From Fragilaria crotonensis (taxonomy: Eukaryota; Bacillariophyta; Fragilariophyceae; Fragilariales; Fragilariaceae), in NCBI GenBank assembly GCA_022925895.1, contig JAKSYS010000610.1:1-38008 (forward strand): a stretch of DNA of 38,008 nt, in the 5' to 3' direction. The translations under genes were made by a program, and so were the position numbers. This document shows, one piece after another, positions 1-9,558 of the stretch (position 1 is the stretch's first letter; each line of letters starts with the position of its first letter). A model generated the notes under the pieces. It was not told where the DNA came from. It did not search any database and worked only from the letters and a program-made list of their open reading frames with translations.

Positions 1-1
1 C

Positions 2-1127
2 GAAAAACTGCTCACCGTTTGTTCCACAGAACTTCAGGATCATCCCTTCGCGGCCAGCCCTTATTTCGCAGATTGAGGCTGGCTGCAGCTGCTGCCAAAC
101 GCAGCTCTTGCCGACTCAACCCGTGCCAAGCGCGATAGCAGCTGGCGCTGTTACGAAAGATTCCTCGACGAATCGACGGAGTCGGAGAGGCCTTTTCTCA
201 AGGACTCGGACGAAGCGAAAGCAGAAACGTTCGCCTGCTTCGCCGCCGCCCTTCGGGACGGACGGCTTCGCTCCCGACAACCTCAGGAAGCTGGCAATGG
301 ACCCTTGTCCGGTTCCATTCGTGCCACCCTCGACGGTGTGGCTCAGGCCTTCAGGCTTAACAAATTTGAGAGCCCAATCCACGACGCGCGCGGACGACTC
401 GACCCCTTCTGGCTTTACAACTGAAACGTTACGCCGACGAGGACCCAGGACCTACCCACAGCAGGCGCTGCCGTTAGAGGTGATTCGAAGGTTCGATCCT
501 GGGCAAGAAACGAGACGGACATCGCTATTGGACAACTTGTGGTGGTCGCGTTCTTTTTCGCCATGAGGTCGTGCGAATATTCCGATGTCGGAAGCCGACG
601 GACGACATCAGTGATCAGAGTGGACGACGTTCGTTTCCGACAGAAGGGACAGGACCTGCAGACAACCGACCGAGGACAACTGGAGAATGCCGACACCGTG
701 TCGATCACCTTCCGGCAAAGAGCAGGGGACAAAGGCGCGACAGTGACTCAGCATCGAAGCGACAGGCAGGGACAAACGGACATCTGCCCCGTCCGCGTGC
801 TAGCGGACCTGACGACGAGGGTACGGAGTTACGATTGCCATTCACGGACGAACCCGAAGATTAACGCCGTCAGGACGCAGGACTCAGACGAACCCAACAC
901 ATCTCTTCCAAGTCCATACTGAGGCAGCTCAGGATGGCGACGACTCGCGGGGAGGAGGCTTGGCCTCCAGGCGAGTGGCATCGGCACTCACTCGATCAGA
1001 TCAGGCCGCGATGGCCATGCACCTCGCCGGAGTTCCAAGTGAGACGATTCAGATGGTGGGGAGGTGGCGAAGCCAGACGTTCATGAGATACCTCCGAATT
1101 CAAGTGCCGGACTCGACACTCGGGTAG
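2..1127 (+). pseudogene. tyrosine recombinase (phage-integrase fold), inactivated
   Basis: One reading frame carries the family signature almost throughout. An N-terminal SAM-like core-binding region lies at about 140-420. The first catalytic arginine is in the block AMRSCEYS (Arg codon 566-568). The H-x-x-R block THSIRSG lies at 986-1005 (His 989-991, Arg 998-1000). The terminal block is GRWRSQTFMRYLR, with the nucleophilic tyrosine at 1089-1091, and the gene stops at 1125-1127. The frame is broken by TGA codons at 74, 422 and 920 and by a one-base deletion at about 1004-1006, between the H-x-x-R box and the following Ala-Ala-Met. All catalytic residues can still be seen but not in one frame, so this is a recently dead copy. 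In its family the enzyme integrates a circular DNA copy by site-specific recombination. The N-terminus may run beyond the window. Confidence 0.75.
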
Positions 1128-1199
1128 CCGCACGCATGACGAGTCGACAATCTTTCTACGATCGCCCCAGATTCTGCGGACGAACGACAACCGGAAAAT

Positions 1200-1495
1200 G
1201 GCGGAAACCAGGTCGACTCACAATCGCGCGACGGACCCCGCTAGATAACTATCACGGGACCGACACCGCGAGACGAGACCAGGAGAGAGAGACAAAACTA
1301 TTAGGACCAGATTCCGATGCCATCTATTTATTTCTACTAGTCTCACGAGCACAAAGAGAAACGAGAATGACCACAGACAACACACGAATCGACGCGACAG
1401 TGCGCGAGACAACGGTACACGAAACCACGAAGCAGACGACTCATCCGACTAAACGGACTTAGAGAAATTTGGACAAGACTCAGAATTTATTTCGT
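1200..1495 (+). repeat. direct repeat copy 1 (candidate B1)
   Basis: This is a 296-base unit starting GGCGGAAACCAGGTCGACTC and ending ATTTATTTCGT. It recurs at 1737-2031 with only a few substitutions and one- or two-base indels. It starts 72 bases after the recombinase stop codon. Short ORFs across it are not coding. Confidence 0.9.
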
Positions 1496-1736
1496 GGCAT
1501 GTCCGAAGATCGAAAGGACGGGCAGTCGCCATCAGACAGGCGAACACGAGACACAGACAGACGAACACCACGACACAACACAACACAAGATACGAATTGC
1601 TCACAATCCGAACGAACTCGAATCGACAAAGACACTACTCTAGTTAATCCCACCCCCCACACCTCTCCTCCTGGCCCGATGCCTAGGTTCATCAGCGCCC
1701 CTGGCGCCAGTTACCTCCTGGCCATGCTCTGCATGG
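1496..1736 (+). repeat. spacer between the direct repeats (candidate A2)
   Basis: These 241 bases separate the two repeat copies. In a PAT-like layout this segment should match the left end of the element, which is outside the window. The left part is rich in CA/GACA runs; the right part has a C-rich run and a GGCGCC palindrome. No coding signal was seen. Confidence 0.5.
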
Positions 1737-2031
1737 GGCGGAAACCAGGTCGACTCACAATCGCGCGACGGACCCCGCTAGATAACTATCACGGACCGAC
1801 ACCGCGAGACGAACCAGGAGAGAGAGACAAACTATTAGGACCAGATTCCGATGCCATCTATTTATTTCTACTAGTCTCACGAGCACAAAAGAGAAACGAG
1901 AATGACCACAGACAACACACGAATCGACGCGACAGTGCGAGAGACAACGGTACGACGAAACCACGAAGCAGACGACTCATCCGACTAAACGGACTTAGAG
2001 AAATTTGGACAAGACTCGGAATTTATTTCGT
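1737..2031 (+). repeat. direct repeat copy 2 (candidate B2)
   Basis: This is the second copy of the unit at 1200-1495. The match stops at ATTTATTTCGT (2031), and the next bases open a Ulp1-like protease reading frame. The copy end is taken as the right end of the element. A long + strand ORF that runs across the junction (1469-2380) is a chance fusion of repeat and protease. Confidence 0.9.
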
Positions 2032-2535
2032 TCCCTTCTGCGCAGAAAATCACTGGACGGCAACCTTCATCTTCAATGCAAGTTGTATTGATACCTTTGG
2101 CCCGGAAACCCCTGTTGAATCTCGAAACTTAGTTCCGACATTTTTGCGTTATTGTCCTTATGAACCAAGCGGATCTGGGGATATGCCAATGAAACATGGC
2201 ATTTTGTTTCTGTTGAATCTCGCCTATTCATTCTCGCAACATTGCAAACTGCCCTCATTTAAAGATGTTCCAATGAAAATGCTCGAAGTTTTTCATTCGT
2301 CTTCAAAACATTATTTGAGGGGTACTCAGTACTTCCCGGCCATGAGGATTACTGGGCGGCGCTGGTTACAAAGCAGATAGATACACACAATTGTGCGTTC
2401 GGTGTTCTTGCTGCAGTTGCCACAATTCTCGTGACGTTGTTGGGAAAAATAATGAGCATGATGAAAGGTACTGCAAAACCTTTGCTCGTTACAATATATT
2501 TATTGAGGAGATTGAGGTGTGGCAGCAGACGATAA
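2032..2535 (+). pseudogene. Ulp1-like (C48) cysteine protease domain, 5'-truncated
   Basis: The first residues after the repeat junction read VPFCAENHWTATFIFN, matching the catalytic His-Trp block of Ulp1/SENP proteases (His codon 2051-2053). Asp follows at 2090-2092. After a frameshift near 2330-2345 the frame reads TKQIDTHNCAFGVLAA. The catalytic Cys is at 2392-2394, with Gln six residues before it, the exact spacing of the oxyanion-hole Gln in this family. His, Asp, Gln and Cys are therefore all present in the right order. Family members cleave ubiquitin-like proteins such as SUMO, but the substrate here is unknown. The N-terminal part is lost at the junction. The frame stops at 2533, but one base later a neighbouring frame continues the protein, so this is an early part of a longer gene ending near 5017. 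Confidence 0.6.
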
Positions 2536-3374
2536 GCCTGAGTTTTTCATCGATTTTCCAAGAACATTACACAACAATAAATTGACCGGTAATTCAGGAA
2601 AAGATTGTTACCTGGCAAATCTGCGGAGGAATTCTTTGTACTTTTTGATCGACTTGCAGAATTGTATTGGATTACTATACCAAGAAGGGTTTCAGTTCGT
2701 CCCACTGAAGAGATGCACAGCAATCAAACTGGCTACGAAAAAACAAAAGCCTTGCTCAGATGGCCTCACAATGATTTTCAGCATCACGAAGAAGGGGAAA
2801 GGACAGGGCAGCTTCAACCCTTTTAGAACTGCTAGGGACACATAGTGAAGAAACAAATGAGGACCCATCAACTGATTCGTCGGATTCGGAGGATGAAGAA
2901 TCGTCGAACAAAGAATATGTGGACCAAAAAGATTGAGAAAATGAAGTTCCTGAAGTTGGAAATGGATCCGAAATGGATTTCCTCATTGACCTTGAAGTGA
3001 AGCTTGCGGATGAAAAAGAAAGTACAGAAACCAAGGACAACGGTCCACAACAAGGTGAAACTGTTGTGGATCAAATAGAACATTCTCAATTTCCGACAAA
3101 CACCGATGATCCCGTGCAGGAAGACGGGCAAATGGAGCTATATCAATTTCCAACAGATGCCGAGCTATCTCACTTTGCTCCCGACACAGCCAGTGTGCAC
3201 GATCAAGAACACAGGCAAATGGAGCTATCTCAATTTCCGAAGGACGCAGATGATCCCATGCACGAAGACGGGCAAATGGAGCTAACTAAACTTCCTACCG
3301 AATCAGACAGTGTGCACGAGCAAGAAAAAAGCTATCGTAAAAAAAAGCAAGAAGAGAAAGTTGAGTGGACGTGA
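2519..3374 (+). pseudogene. linker of the protease gene with acidic repeats
   Basis: Downstream of the Ulp1-like domain, open stretches in alternating frames look like one protein broken by indels (2519-2640, 2640-2820, 2820-2933, 2937-3374). No enzymatic motif was recognised. From 2840 the protein becomes strongly acidic. At 3061-3330 it holds a degenerate repeat of roughly 20-30 residues containing variants of QMELxQFPxDADDP and DSVHEQE. A TGA at 2934-2936 splits an otherwise continuous frame. Acidic, repetitive linkers are common in transposon-encoded regulatory proteins, but nothing here gives a function. The assignment to the same gene as the flanking protease domains is inference from colinearity. 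Confidence 0.45.
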
Positions 3375-4664
3375 GTTGACAAATTCCATTCAACAAAATG
3401 CACATGAATCGTTCCAGCAAACGAAGCTGAAACGAGAAGATCTTCCTTGGTTAGAAATACCAACAGATGATATGCTGGAATTCAATACGTGGGAAGCAAA
3501 CTGGAAAGATGTCGGACGTGGTGATCCTAATCATTTTTTCTTCGGAATTCAAGAAGTACTCGAAATGGAACCGAAAAGTCAAGCAAACTTATTGGAACAA
3601 GAGTCGCCTCCGTTTGCTCAGGAATTGCTTGTTGCATATTACGAAAAGTGGGAAAAATGCAATGAAGTTAGACCAATTGACACAAATGCAATGGATGTGT
3701 ACGTTGAAAAGCGGTTCCTTGAATGGAACTGGAGTTCGAATGAGCAACACCAAATGGACCTGCAGTGGTATCGCCAGATCATGACCTCGAGTGTGGAAGA
3801 AGCGAAATCTACAAGTCAGAAGGAAATCATCAAGTTGTACTACACAGAACTGCTCAAGGCAATGAAGAAAGAAAGACGACATTTCCGTAGACAATTCGAA
3901 AATGATTACCTTTTGGACGAGGCTATGTTAGTAACTGGCGTTAAGTATGTGCGTTCCGAAAACAAATTCGTGGCGCGTGTGCAGTACACGGACGACGAGG
4001 GTGATAACGTGGAAAAACATATCCCAGTCACAGAAAGTGGTTCAGGAAGGAAGCAGGATTTGCTAACGATGTCATCAACCATGTGCTAAACCTCGAGTCC
4101 GATGGGAGGTATTTTCCGATTCCAGCTGATATGGAAGTGTTTCTGGAGAACAAGAAAATCACGCGAGTAAAATTTGTTCCAGAACAGACTCGAAACATTC
4201 TTGATTATGACAAAGTCATAGAGATGAGAGAGACACAGAAAGAGGACCTACCCGTCAAACGCTCCCCACAGAAACAAAAACCGAAAAAGAAAGAAGTTCC
4301 ACGAAAAGATATAACTGTTCCTCCTCATTGGAGCGTGGTAAACGCCGACGGAAAACGAGTCAAGAAAGACTTGGATTTTCTTGATAATGTACTTCCAACA
4401 AAATTTCTGAACGAACTTAAAGAGACTCGAACAGGATTCGTTGACATACCTGTTGGAGATTGGAAGAAGTCATCACTGGACCAACATCCTGATTTGACGG
4501 TAACAGGCGCTCCAAAAGTGCATTTTGTCCAAAACGAGGGGGAAGATCTATGCGTATCAAATTCCTTTGCTAGTGCATTATTCGAGCTGGGATTTGTCAA
4601 TGAAGCTACGAAGATCGCTGAGTATGGAAAGAAAAGTTGGCCCATGGAACAGTTAATGCATTGA
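3310..4664 (+). pseudogene. central region of the protease gene, unknown fold
   Basis: Two long open frames overlap at 4083-4089 and read as one protein broken by a one-base shift. The first (3310-4089) is charged, helical and rich in Trp, Glu and Lys: motifs such as LPWLEIP, then a lysine-rich helix near 3820-3900. A predicted beta segment (KYVRSENKFVARVQYTDDEG, 3940-4000) follows. The second (4083-4664) holds a lysine-rich linker at 4250-4310 (QKQKPKKK, a possible nuclear localisation signal). It then leads into the start of a second protease-like domain, whose candidate catalytic Cys is at 4551-4553. I do not recognise the central 3400-4500 part as a named domain. Its length and lack of stops argue for real former coding sequence. 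Confidence 0.5.
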
Positions 4665-5017
4665 AGAAGGTTATGACCTACGCCTCGGAGGTACTTCCAA
4701 AGTGGTTACAGCCAGCCTGGAAGCCACGACATTTCGATTGGAAAAATGAATTGAACGAGACTGTGGTATTCGTGGGTGTGCTTCTTGCTTCTGATGGCAA
4801 CAGTAATCATGCGGTTACCATTCATGGAGGATTCATTTACGATGCTAACGAAATTGTTGCAATTCCATTATGTCAAAAAGCTCTGGACTATTGCACTTGT
4901 ACGGAAACAGAAAAGAGCACTTTCATTGATTTTCGAAGAGGATTTATGTTCCGATACGTGGGAGGAAAGAAAAATCGAATTCAGGCTATGACGCTCCCGT
5001 CCAAGAGGGCTAAGTGA
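4500..5017 (+). pseudogene. papain-like cysteine protease-type domain
   Basis: This is the C-terminal domain of the + strand gene. One frame ends with the block EDLCVSNSFASALFELGF (Cys 4551-4553). After a frameshift at about 4635 a second frame holds SNHAVTIHGGFIYDANE, with His at 4808-4810 and Asp at 4841-4843, and ends with a normal stop at 5015-5017. Order and spacing (Cys at the start of a helix, His in a strand, then Asp/Asn about ten residues on) are those of papain-fold peptidases. I cannot name the family. Together with the upstream Ulp1-like domain this would make a two-protease protein. Alternatively it may be a substrate-binding or inactive papain-like fold. A lysine/arginine-rich tail ends the protein. 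Confidence 0.5.
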
Positions 5018-5048
5018 ACATAAAAAACTGCGGTTTCTGTTTAAATGC

Positions 5049-7923
5049 CTAATACTTAGTGTTTGTAAATTCTCCTGGCCACTTCTCGTATGCTAATGTC
5101 TCCATCACAATAGATTGGTCTTCCTTTATGGTGATAACAAAACACGGATTGAAAATGGCGGCTGGTGATATAATCACATATTCAGGCGACCACCACCATT
5201 CCGTCAGCAACACAGACTTAACACCAGTTCGGTTGAGTGTGCATTGAACAACAAGTCGGTATTTGTCGTCATCGTTTGGAACAACAGCATCCTTATTGAA
5301 TACGACAGCCACAAGTTTGCATGGGAAGTAATCAACACCAGCTTCTTGATTGCCATCTGCTTTGGTTTCAAATTTGACTAACATCCAATCATAGATTGCA
5401 TTTCCAGATTGGAAAGCAGGATGACATCGAAAGGTGAATGCATCACGTTTGTACTGTGTGCAAATATGAACTCGGGACCAAACTTTTCGCATAAGAAAAT
5501 CAGCAAAGGGGTTGGCAAAGTCAAGTGCTCAACTTTAGTGGTACTTGACCAGCACTGTCGATAAGTAACATTACCAGGCTCAGTGGTCGATGGCTCGAGG
5601 TGGATCGTGCAAGTGGTAGCTAGGTCCGTACTTTGTGAAATGCTCGAAATTGGGCTTTGCGCAGTTTTCTTATTGTCTTGCGTAGTGTTTGAATTTGTGC
5701 TTGGTGGGGTGATGTTTTCGTGTGACAACAGCGACGGAGTGTCAAAGATTCTCTCATAAACTGTTTCAATAATACCTGAAGCAGCCAAACGTTGTGCAGC
5801 TTGGAGCTCGTAATCAATTCCTGATGACGTTTCTGGGCACGCCTTCCTGGTTGCTTTGCGGCGGCAATCAAAAGAGATTCAGGACGTTGTGCACAATAAT
5901 TGGTGGGTGCACCAAACCTTGACATATCATCAACAATATGCAGTAACTCGTGGAATTTCGGAAAATTCCAGCGGTTGGATTTTGTTGTGGGTAGGTAGTT
6001 GCTGCACATTTCCATCAGTACTTTGATAGAAAATTGTGCTGATTCTTTGGCAGTTTCAGCGTCTTCTAAATTCCAAAACGTGTCTCGGTTGAGCCATGCA
6101 TCAAAACATAGCATGGCCTCGAGTAATTCCACTACATCAGTCAGAGATGTATCTGTACGTTGTTTCAGCGCAGATTCCAAAATTTGCCACCCTTCATGAT
6201 TGCGCCAAGATTACAAACAAAAACCAAACCGAGTCGCTCTGAAGCACTAATCTTGGTCAGATTTGTAATGCCATTTGTGAAGTCAGTAGCAGGGTATTCA
6301 CCTCGCCAAGTTTGACGGTGAGATTTGTGAAACTTTAATGCAAGATCGTCAAGCAATGCCTTTTTGCTTGCCGGAACATTATCAAAACAAGAAAGGTTAC
6401 CATTTCAATCATACCCTTACGATACGCGTGCATGGTTTCCACAGGAGTTGCGCCGAATATTCCACGTACAGGATCAGCCAGTGGCATGTGATTGAATGCA
6501 TTATCCAACTTGTGCTGAGACCAACGTGACCGGAGTTCTTTGTCTTCACTTTGAGCGATAAAATCCATATTGCGAGAAAGCAGAAAGGTACAATTAACCT
6601 CTGGATTGTCAAGGTCGTCGTAACTGACATCACAGGAGCGACAATGCCTTTTAATTAAAGGGTGTGTGGTCCATATCGACCACACAACATATCGCCTTCT
6701 TGCATGTCTTGGATGACAAACAAAATGCACGTAACAATATCCACCGTAATGCTTCCATTAGGTCCAATAGGAAGAGTTATATTTCGAAGACGATTGTTGG
6801 CAGAACGGAATGTATTTAAGACAACACGAAGCTCGGCGTGATAGTTGCCAATGTTGACACCTTGTTTTTTGGTTTGGTTTTGCGCTGAGGATTTTTTTGA
6901 TTTTGGAAGAAATCCATGATACCCCCAAGCTTTGAATGTTCGACGAAATGATTCGGTAAAAATTGCGGGCGTAAACATGTAAGGTTTTAAAGAAAACCTA
7001 TCATTTCCTGTCACGGAAGTGCGATCAATCCATTGAATAATAGGAACAAACAGCTGACGAGAAGGGTCGCTGATGAAGCGCTGATAAGCAGTACGGTATA
7101 CACTACCAGACAATGCTTCACCAAGAACATTGCCAGGACTTTCATAACGCAAAGGGAGCATTAAAGTTGATAGCAAGATTTTCTGGCTTCATGACACTGG
7201 GGTTTTGGAGCAGGCGTAGAAGTTGAGGAACAAAATCAAAAACAATCACGTTGCTTGAGGAACCGTCAACACGCCGCACGGGTTGAATAGAGGCGAAGAA
7301 GGGGGCATTAGGTACAGACTTGAATAAAATATCAACATTTGCATTCCGTGTAACACCGCCCGGTGGTTGAAAACTGTATCCGTCATCTTTAGCGGATAAA
7401 GCCCATTCAATAATCAAACGAAATGCGTAATCAGGAGCATTTATGTCGTCCAGTAGTTTCAACAATGCGACGGTCCACTTTTGTTGAGTAGTGTACATAA
7501 ATCCACTACTGGACAAAACAGCACCTTCTTGCGGTGGCCGGAAAGCAAAGGTAGGCACGTCAAGACAATTGCTTTCGTTGTCGAAAATGGCGTCTTCCTC
7601 ATCGCATGGCAAACTGTGTGCATCGGTAACTGCAATCCCAAATCCTCTTCATCGTCAGGAAGAGGCGGTATGTTGTTTACCATGTCGCGGCGTAACACAG
7701 AGGGCTTTTTGGTGTTTGTTACAACAGTAGAGGAGGTGGCATTTTCGCGAGTAATGGAACGTAAATTCAAATGACCGTGAACATATTGTTCGCATGACGC
7801 TGATCTGCCAATATGTTGAGTAAATGCCGACATGCTGGTGTACGCCTTTCCATCCTGAGGACAAAATGGATTCTCGCAATAAATTGGAGCACATCCTTGT
7901 TGCTTCCGGCGTCGTTTCGACAT
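5049..7923 (-). pseudogene. CACTA/Plavaka-like DDE transposase, multiply frameshifted
   Basis: The likely start is the ATG at 7923-7921 (MSKRRRKQQG), followed by a C2H2-like zinc finger (CENPFC...H...C, about 7880-7800). The protein continues through frames broken near 7610, 7150, 6660, 6350, 6170, 5780 and 5490. Recognisable blocks include VLGEALSGSVYRTAY (7110) and QLFVPIIQWIDRTSVTGN (7050-7000, an Asp in the usual first catalytic region). ILFVIQDMQEGDMLCGRYG (6720-6665) holds the second Asp block. GIFGATPVETMHAYRKGM lies near 6450, and NFPKFHELLHIVDDMSRFG (5960-5910) is the Plavaka/CACTA-type PKFH-x-LxH block. The C-terminus (5490-5049) has the HPxxxxGxxxYDWMLVKFE pattern and ends at 5049. 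At least six frameshifts make it non-functional. The enzyme would cut and paste the element by DDE chemistry in the nucleus. It converges on the protease gene with about 30 bases between stops. Confidence 0.65.
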
Positions 7924-8354
7924 GTTACATTCATAAAAAATAGAGACGGCGGTGATGCCTGTAGGACAAGGAAGACATTTGGTACTACATGTTATACGTA
8001 TCATATCATACGTATCACTAAACATAATACCAGCACGCTATACGTCAGACGAAACAGTGTATACTTACTGAGGATCATAATTCGGAGACGAAACAAATGC
8101 TTTGATTGGTGAAACAGTGCGTAAAACGCAAAAGTAAAAACGAACTTGCTGCAGTTTCGTAATTACAAGGGTTTAGACCCTGATCTTTTGAAAAGGGAAC
8201 GGGAATTGCCTACTGTTCTCGTAAAATGCTAATGCGGGATATTTTCAGTTCCTGAGGAGCGTAGGGAAAACATACGTGATGCACGCATGTCGGAGGATTT
8301 TTTCCAAAAATACGAACATTCGTACGGAATTACGAAGTAATGAGTTATTATAAA
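7924..8354. other. non-coding interval, possible right end of the DNA transposon
   Basis: No gene is supported. The stretch includes an A/T-rich palindromic run near 7990-8015, two GAAACAGTG motifs (8053-8061 and 8110-8118) and the inverted 9-mer at 8156-8164/8328-8336. Any of these could belong to transposon ends, but no paired terminus is available in the window. Confidence 0.3.
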
Positions 8355-8764
8355 CATCATGACATCGGATCTGCACTCTTAGATGTACTACTTCTACCGC
8401 CACGCCGAACGAGGCAGCGATGGCAAGCAGCAGTCATAGGAGCGCTGTGGAAACAGTGGAAAATACTTTGGGCAAGTCGCAACCAAGACCTTCACGGCAC
8501 GACCGCCATGCAGCAGTGCCGAGCCCTATCTCGCGCACTTCAACGGGACCTTCGTGACGTGTACGACCTCAAGGATAAACTAGAACCTAGTGTGCGAGCT
8601 CTGCTCTTGACGGATTTGGAAACTCATCTGCAAAAACCAACTTGGGTGAACCGAATGTGGCTTGACATTCATGCTCCTGACTATCGTCACGGCTAGTGTC
8701 AAGCGTGCTCGTGAGAAAGCCACACAAGGTACGAAGTCTATCCGACACTATTTCCCTATCCAGT
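8340..8764 (+). pseudogene. LINE ORF2 C-terminal fragment (5'-truncated)
   Basis: The frame from 8340 to 8696, continued after a one-base shift near 8690 to a stop at about 8762-8764, matches the tail of algal LINE ORF2 proteins. It has a Trp/Arg-rich helix with WKILWASRNQDLHG, a long charged helix, then a short end reading TKSIRHYFP. That end resembles the terminal TTITSFF of the ORF2 tail at about 19930-19970 on the other strand. The RT and RNase H parts are absent, which is the usual result of incomplete target-primed reverse transcription. The family differs from the full-length LINE in this window, since the residues are only loosely alike. The exact 5' truncation point is uncertain, somewhere near 8340-8400. 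Confidence 0.45.
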
Positions 8765-8778
8765 AACCAGTCCAAAAA

Positions 8779-9189
8779 TCAGCACTGCGCGATCTTACTT
8801 GCACAAGGTAAGGTCTCGCCGTATGGGTCGAATGTCTCTAGTATGGACATCGCGGCAGTACGTAAAATATATGTTAGGTTTTTTTTACTACTTCTACCGC
8901 CATTGCTTCCTCTTTTGTCACTTTCAACAGCATCATTATCAGCAGCAACAGCTTCATTAGCATTGCTGTTGACATTGCTCTCTTCATTGTTGTCATCATC
9001 ACTGTCATAATCCTCATTGGTGTCATCATTATCTTCCAGGTCATCCTGAATGTCATCTTCAGCTTCTTCCTTGAAGTTGCCTTCCAAAGATTCTGATGCT
9101 CTGACACTGTGGCATCTGTTGATGTGAATGCAACGGTGCCCATTCTCCTTACCTTCGAAATAAGAACAGGTACCGGTCACTGCCAACAC
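8779..9189 (-). other. acidic low-complexity stretch, coding status doubtful
   Basis: A - strand frame of 136 codons is made largely of Asp, Glu, Asn and Ser between 9070 and 8900. The DNA there is a run of imperfect CAT/TCA/ATC triplets, and a second frame is equally open, so the ORF may only reflect low complexity. Acidic N-terminal or accessory segments are common in Harbinger-type proteins, and a Harbinger scrap lies next to it on the same strand, so it could belong to the same dead element. No motif was recognised. Confidence 0.25.
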
Positions 9190-9558
9190 TGCTACCTACC
9201 GACTGATCAATACCTTGAATGCCACCAATATCCAAAACTTATTGTTGAAGGAGTCGTTGTCAACTCCTGGATGTTCCACATAGATATTGTACTACCACAG
9301 CAAGCATTTTGGGGTGAATGGATGTTAAGTCCCATCCTTATTTGTCCACATGACCTTCCTCCCCAGCCTTCTACATTGCTTCTTGCTCACATTAGGTTGA
9401 TCGCAAACTTGTGCATCAGCATCATCATTGTCATCTTCAAAGTTATTGATGAAGGCACTTGTTATTGCATTCAGAACCAAGAAGTCTAGTTGATCTTCAT
9501 CTTCTTCCGGCTCTTCCATTATCTTTGGTGACTTCCTCATGTTCAAAATCGCCATCAA
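9190..9558 (-). pseudogene. PIF/Harbinger-like transposase N-terminal fragment
   Basis: The first frame (9558-9325) is acidic and then basic and reaches VMWTNKDGT. After a frameshift near 9320 the - strand reads FTPKCLLW, a TAG stop, then NIYVEHPGVDNDSFNNKF (about 9295-9225). This is the same pre-catalytic block as WYSVYILKPDLEDPKFHKLF in the Harbinger transposase at 10278-10817, so a relative of that gene once lay here in the opposite direction. Everything after the NNKF position (the DDE domain) is missing. It is a short relic with at least one stop and one frameshift, and termini were not found. Confidence 0.5.

Larger units (their letters stand above)
1..2031 (+). mobile_element. DIRS/PAT-like tyrosine-recombinase retroelement, 3' part
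   Basis: The window opens inside an element whose last gene is a tyrosine recombinase, followed by a direct repeat (1200-1495), a 241-base spacer and a second copy of the repeat (1737-2031). In PAT and Ngaro retroelements the recombinase is the last gene and the right end reads B1-A2-B2, with A2 matching the left terminus. The layout here fits that plan. The left half (gag, RT, RNase H, A1) lies outside the window, so the retroelement assignment is inference: a simple tandem duplication behind a recombinase gene would look alike. The right boundary is set where the second repeat copy ends and a protease-like coding sequence begins. The composition is visibly GC-richer than the sequence to the right. 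Confidence 0.6.
2032..8340. mobile_element. CACTA/Plavaka-like DNA transposon carrying protease genes, left-truncated
   Basis: Two convergent gene remnants meet at about 5017-5049: a protease-type gene on + and a transposase on -. Their convergent, tightly spaced arrangement and shared decay suggest one element. Plant CACTA and some MULE elements are known to carry Ulp1-like (C48) protease genes beside the transposase, which supports the pairing. The left end is missing because the tyrosine-recombinase element joins it inside the protease domain. The right end is not defined. The sequence after the transposase start holds a 9-base inverted pair, AATT-centred, at 8156-8164 and 8328-8336 that could mark a terminus, but I could not pair it with a left end. 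Confidence 0.5.

Noticed and set aside
488-505. GGTTCGATCC resembling a tRNA T-arm
   Set aside because: No acceptor or anticodon stems around it, and it lies inside the recombinase reading frame.
1469-2380. A 303-codon + strand ORF
   Set aside because: It runs through repeat copies and into the protease domain; only the part after 2031 carries protein motifs.
8068-8088. GATCATAATTCGGAG shared with 18284-18298
   Set aside because: A 15-base match is near chance expectation for a window of this size and nothing around it is shared.
8156-8336. Inverted 9-mer as a MITE or transposon terminus
   Set aside because: Too short, without a target duplication or second copy; kept only as a note.
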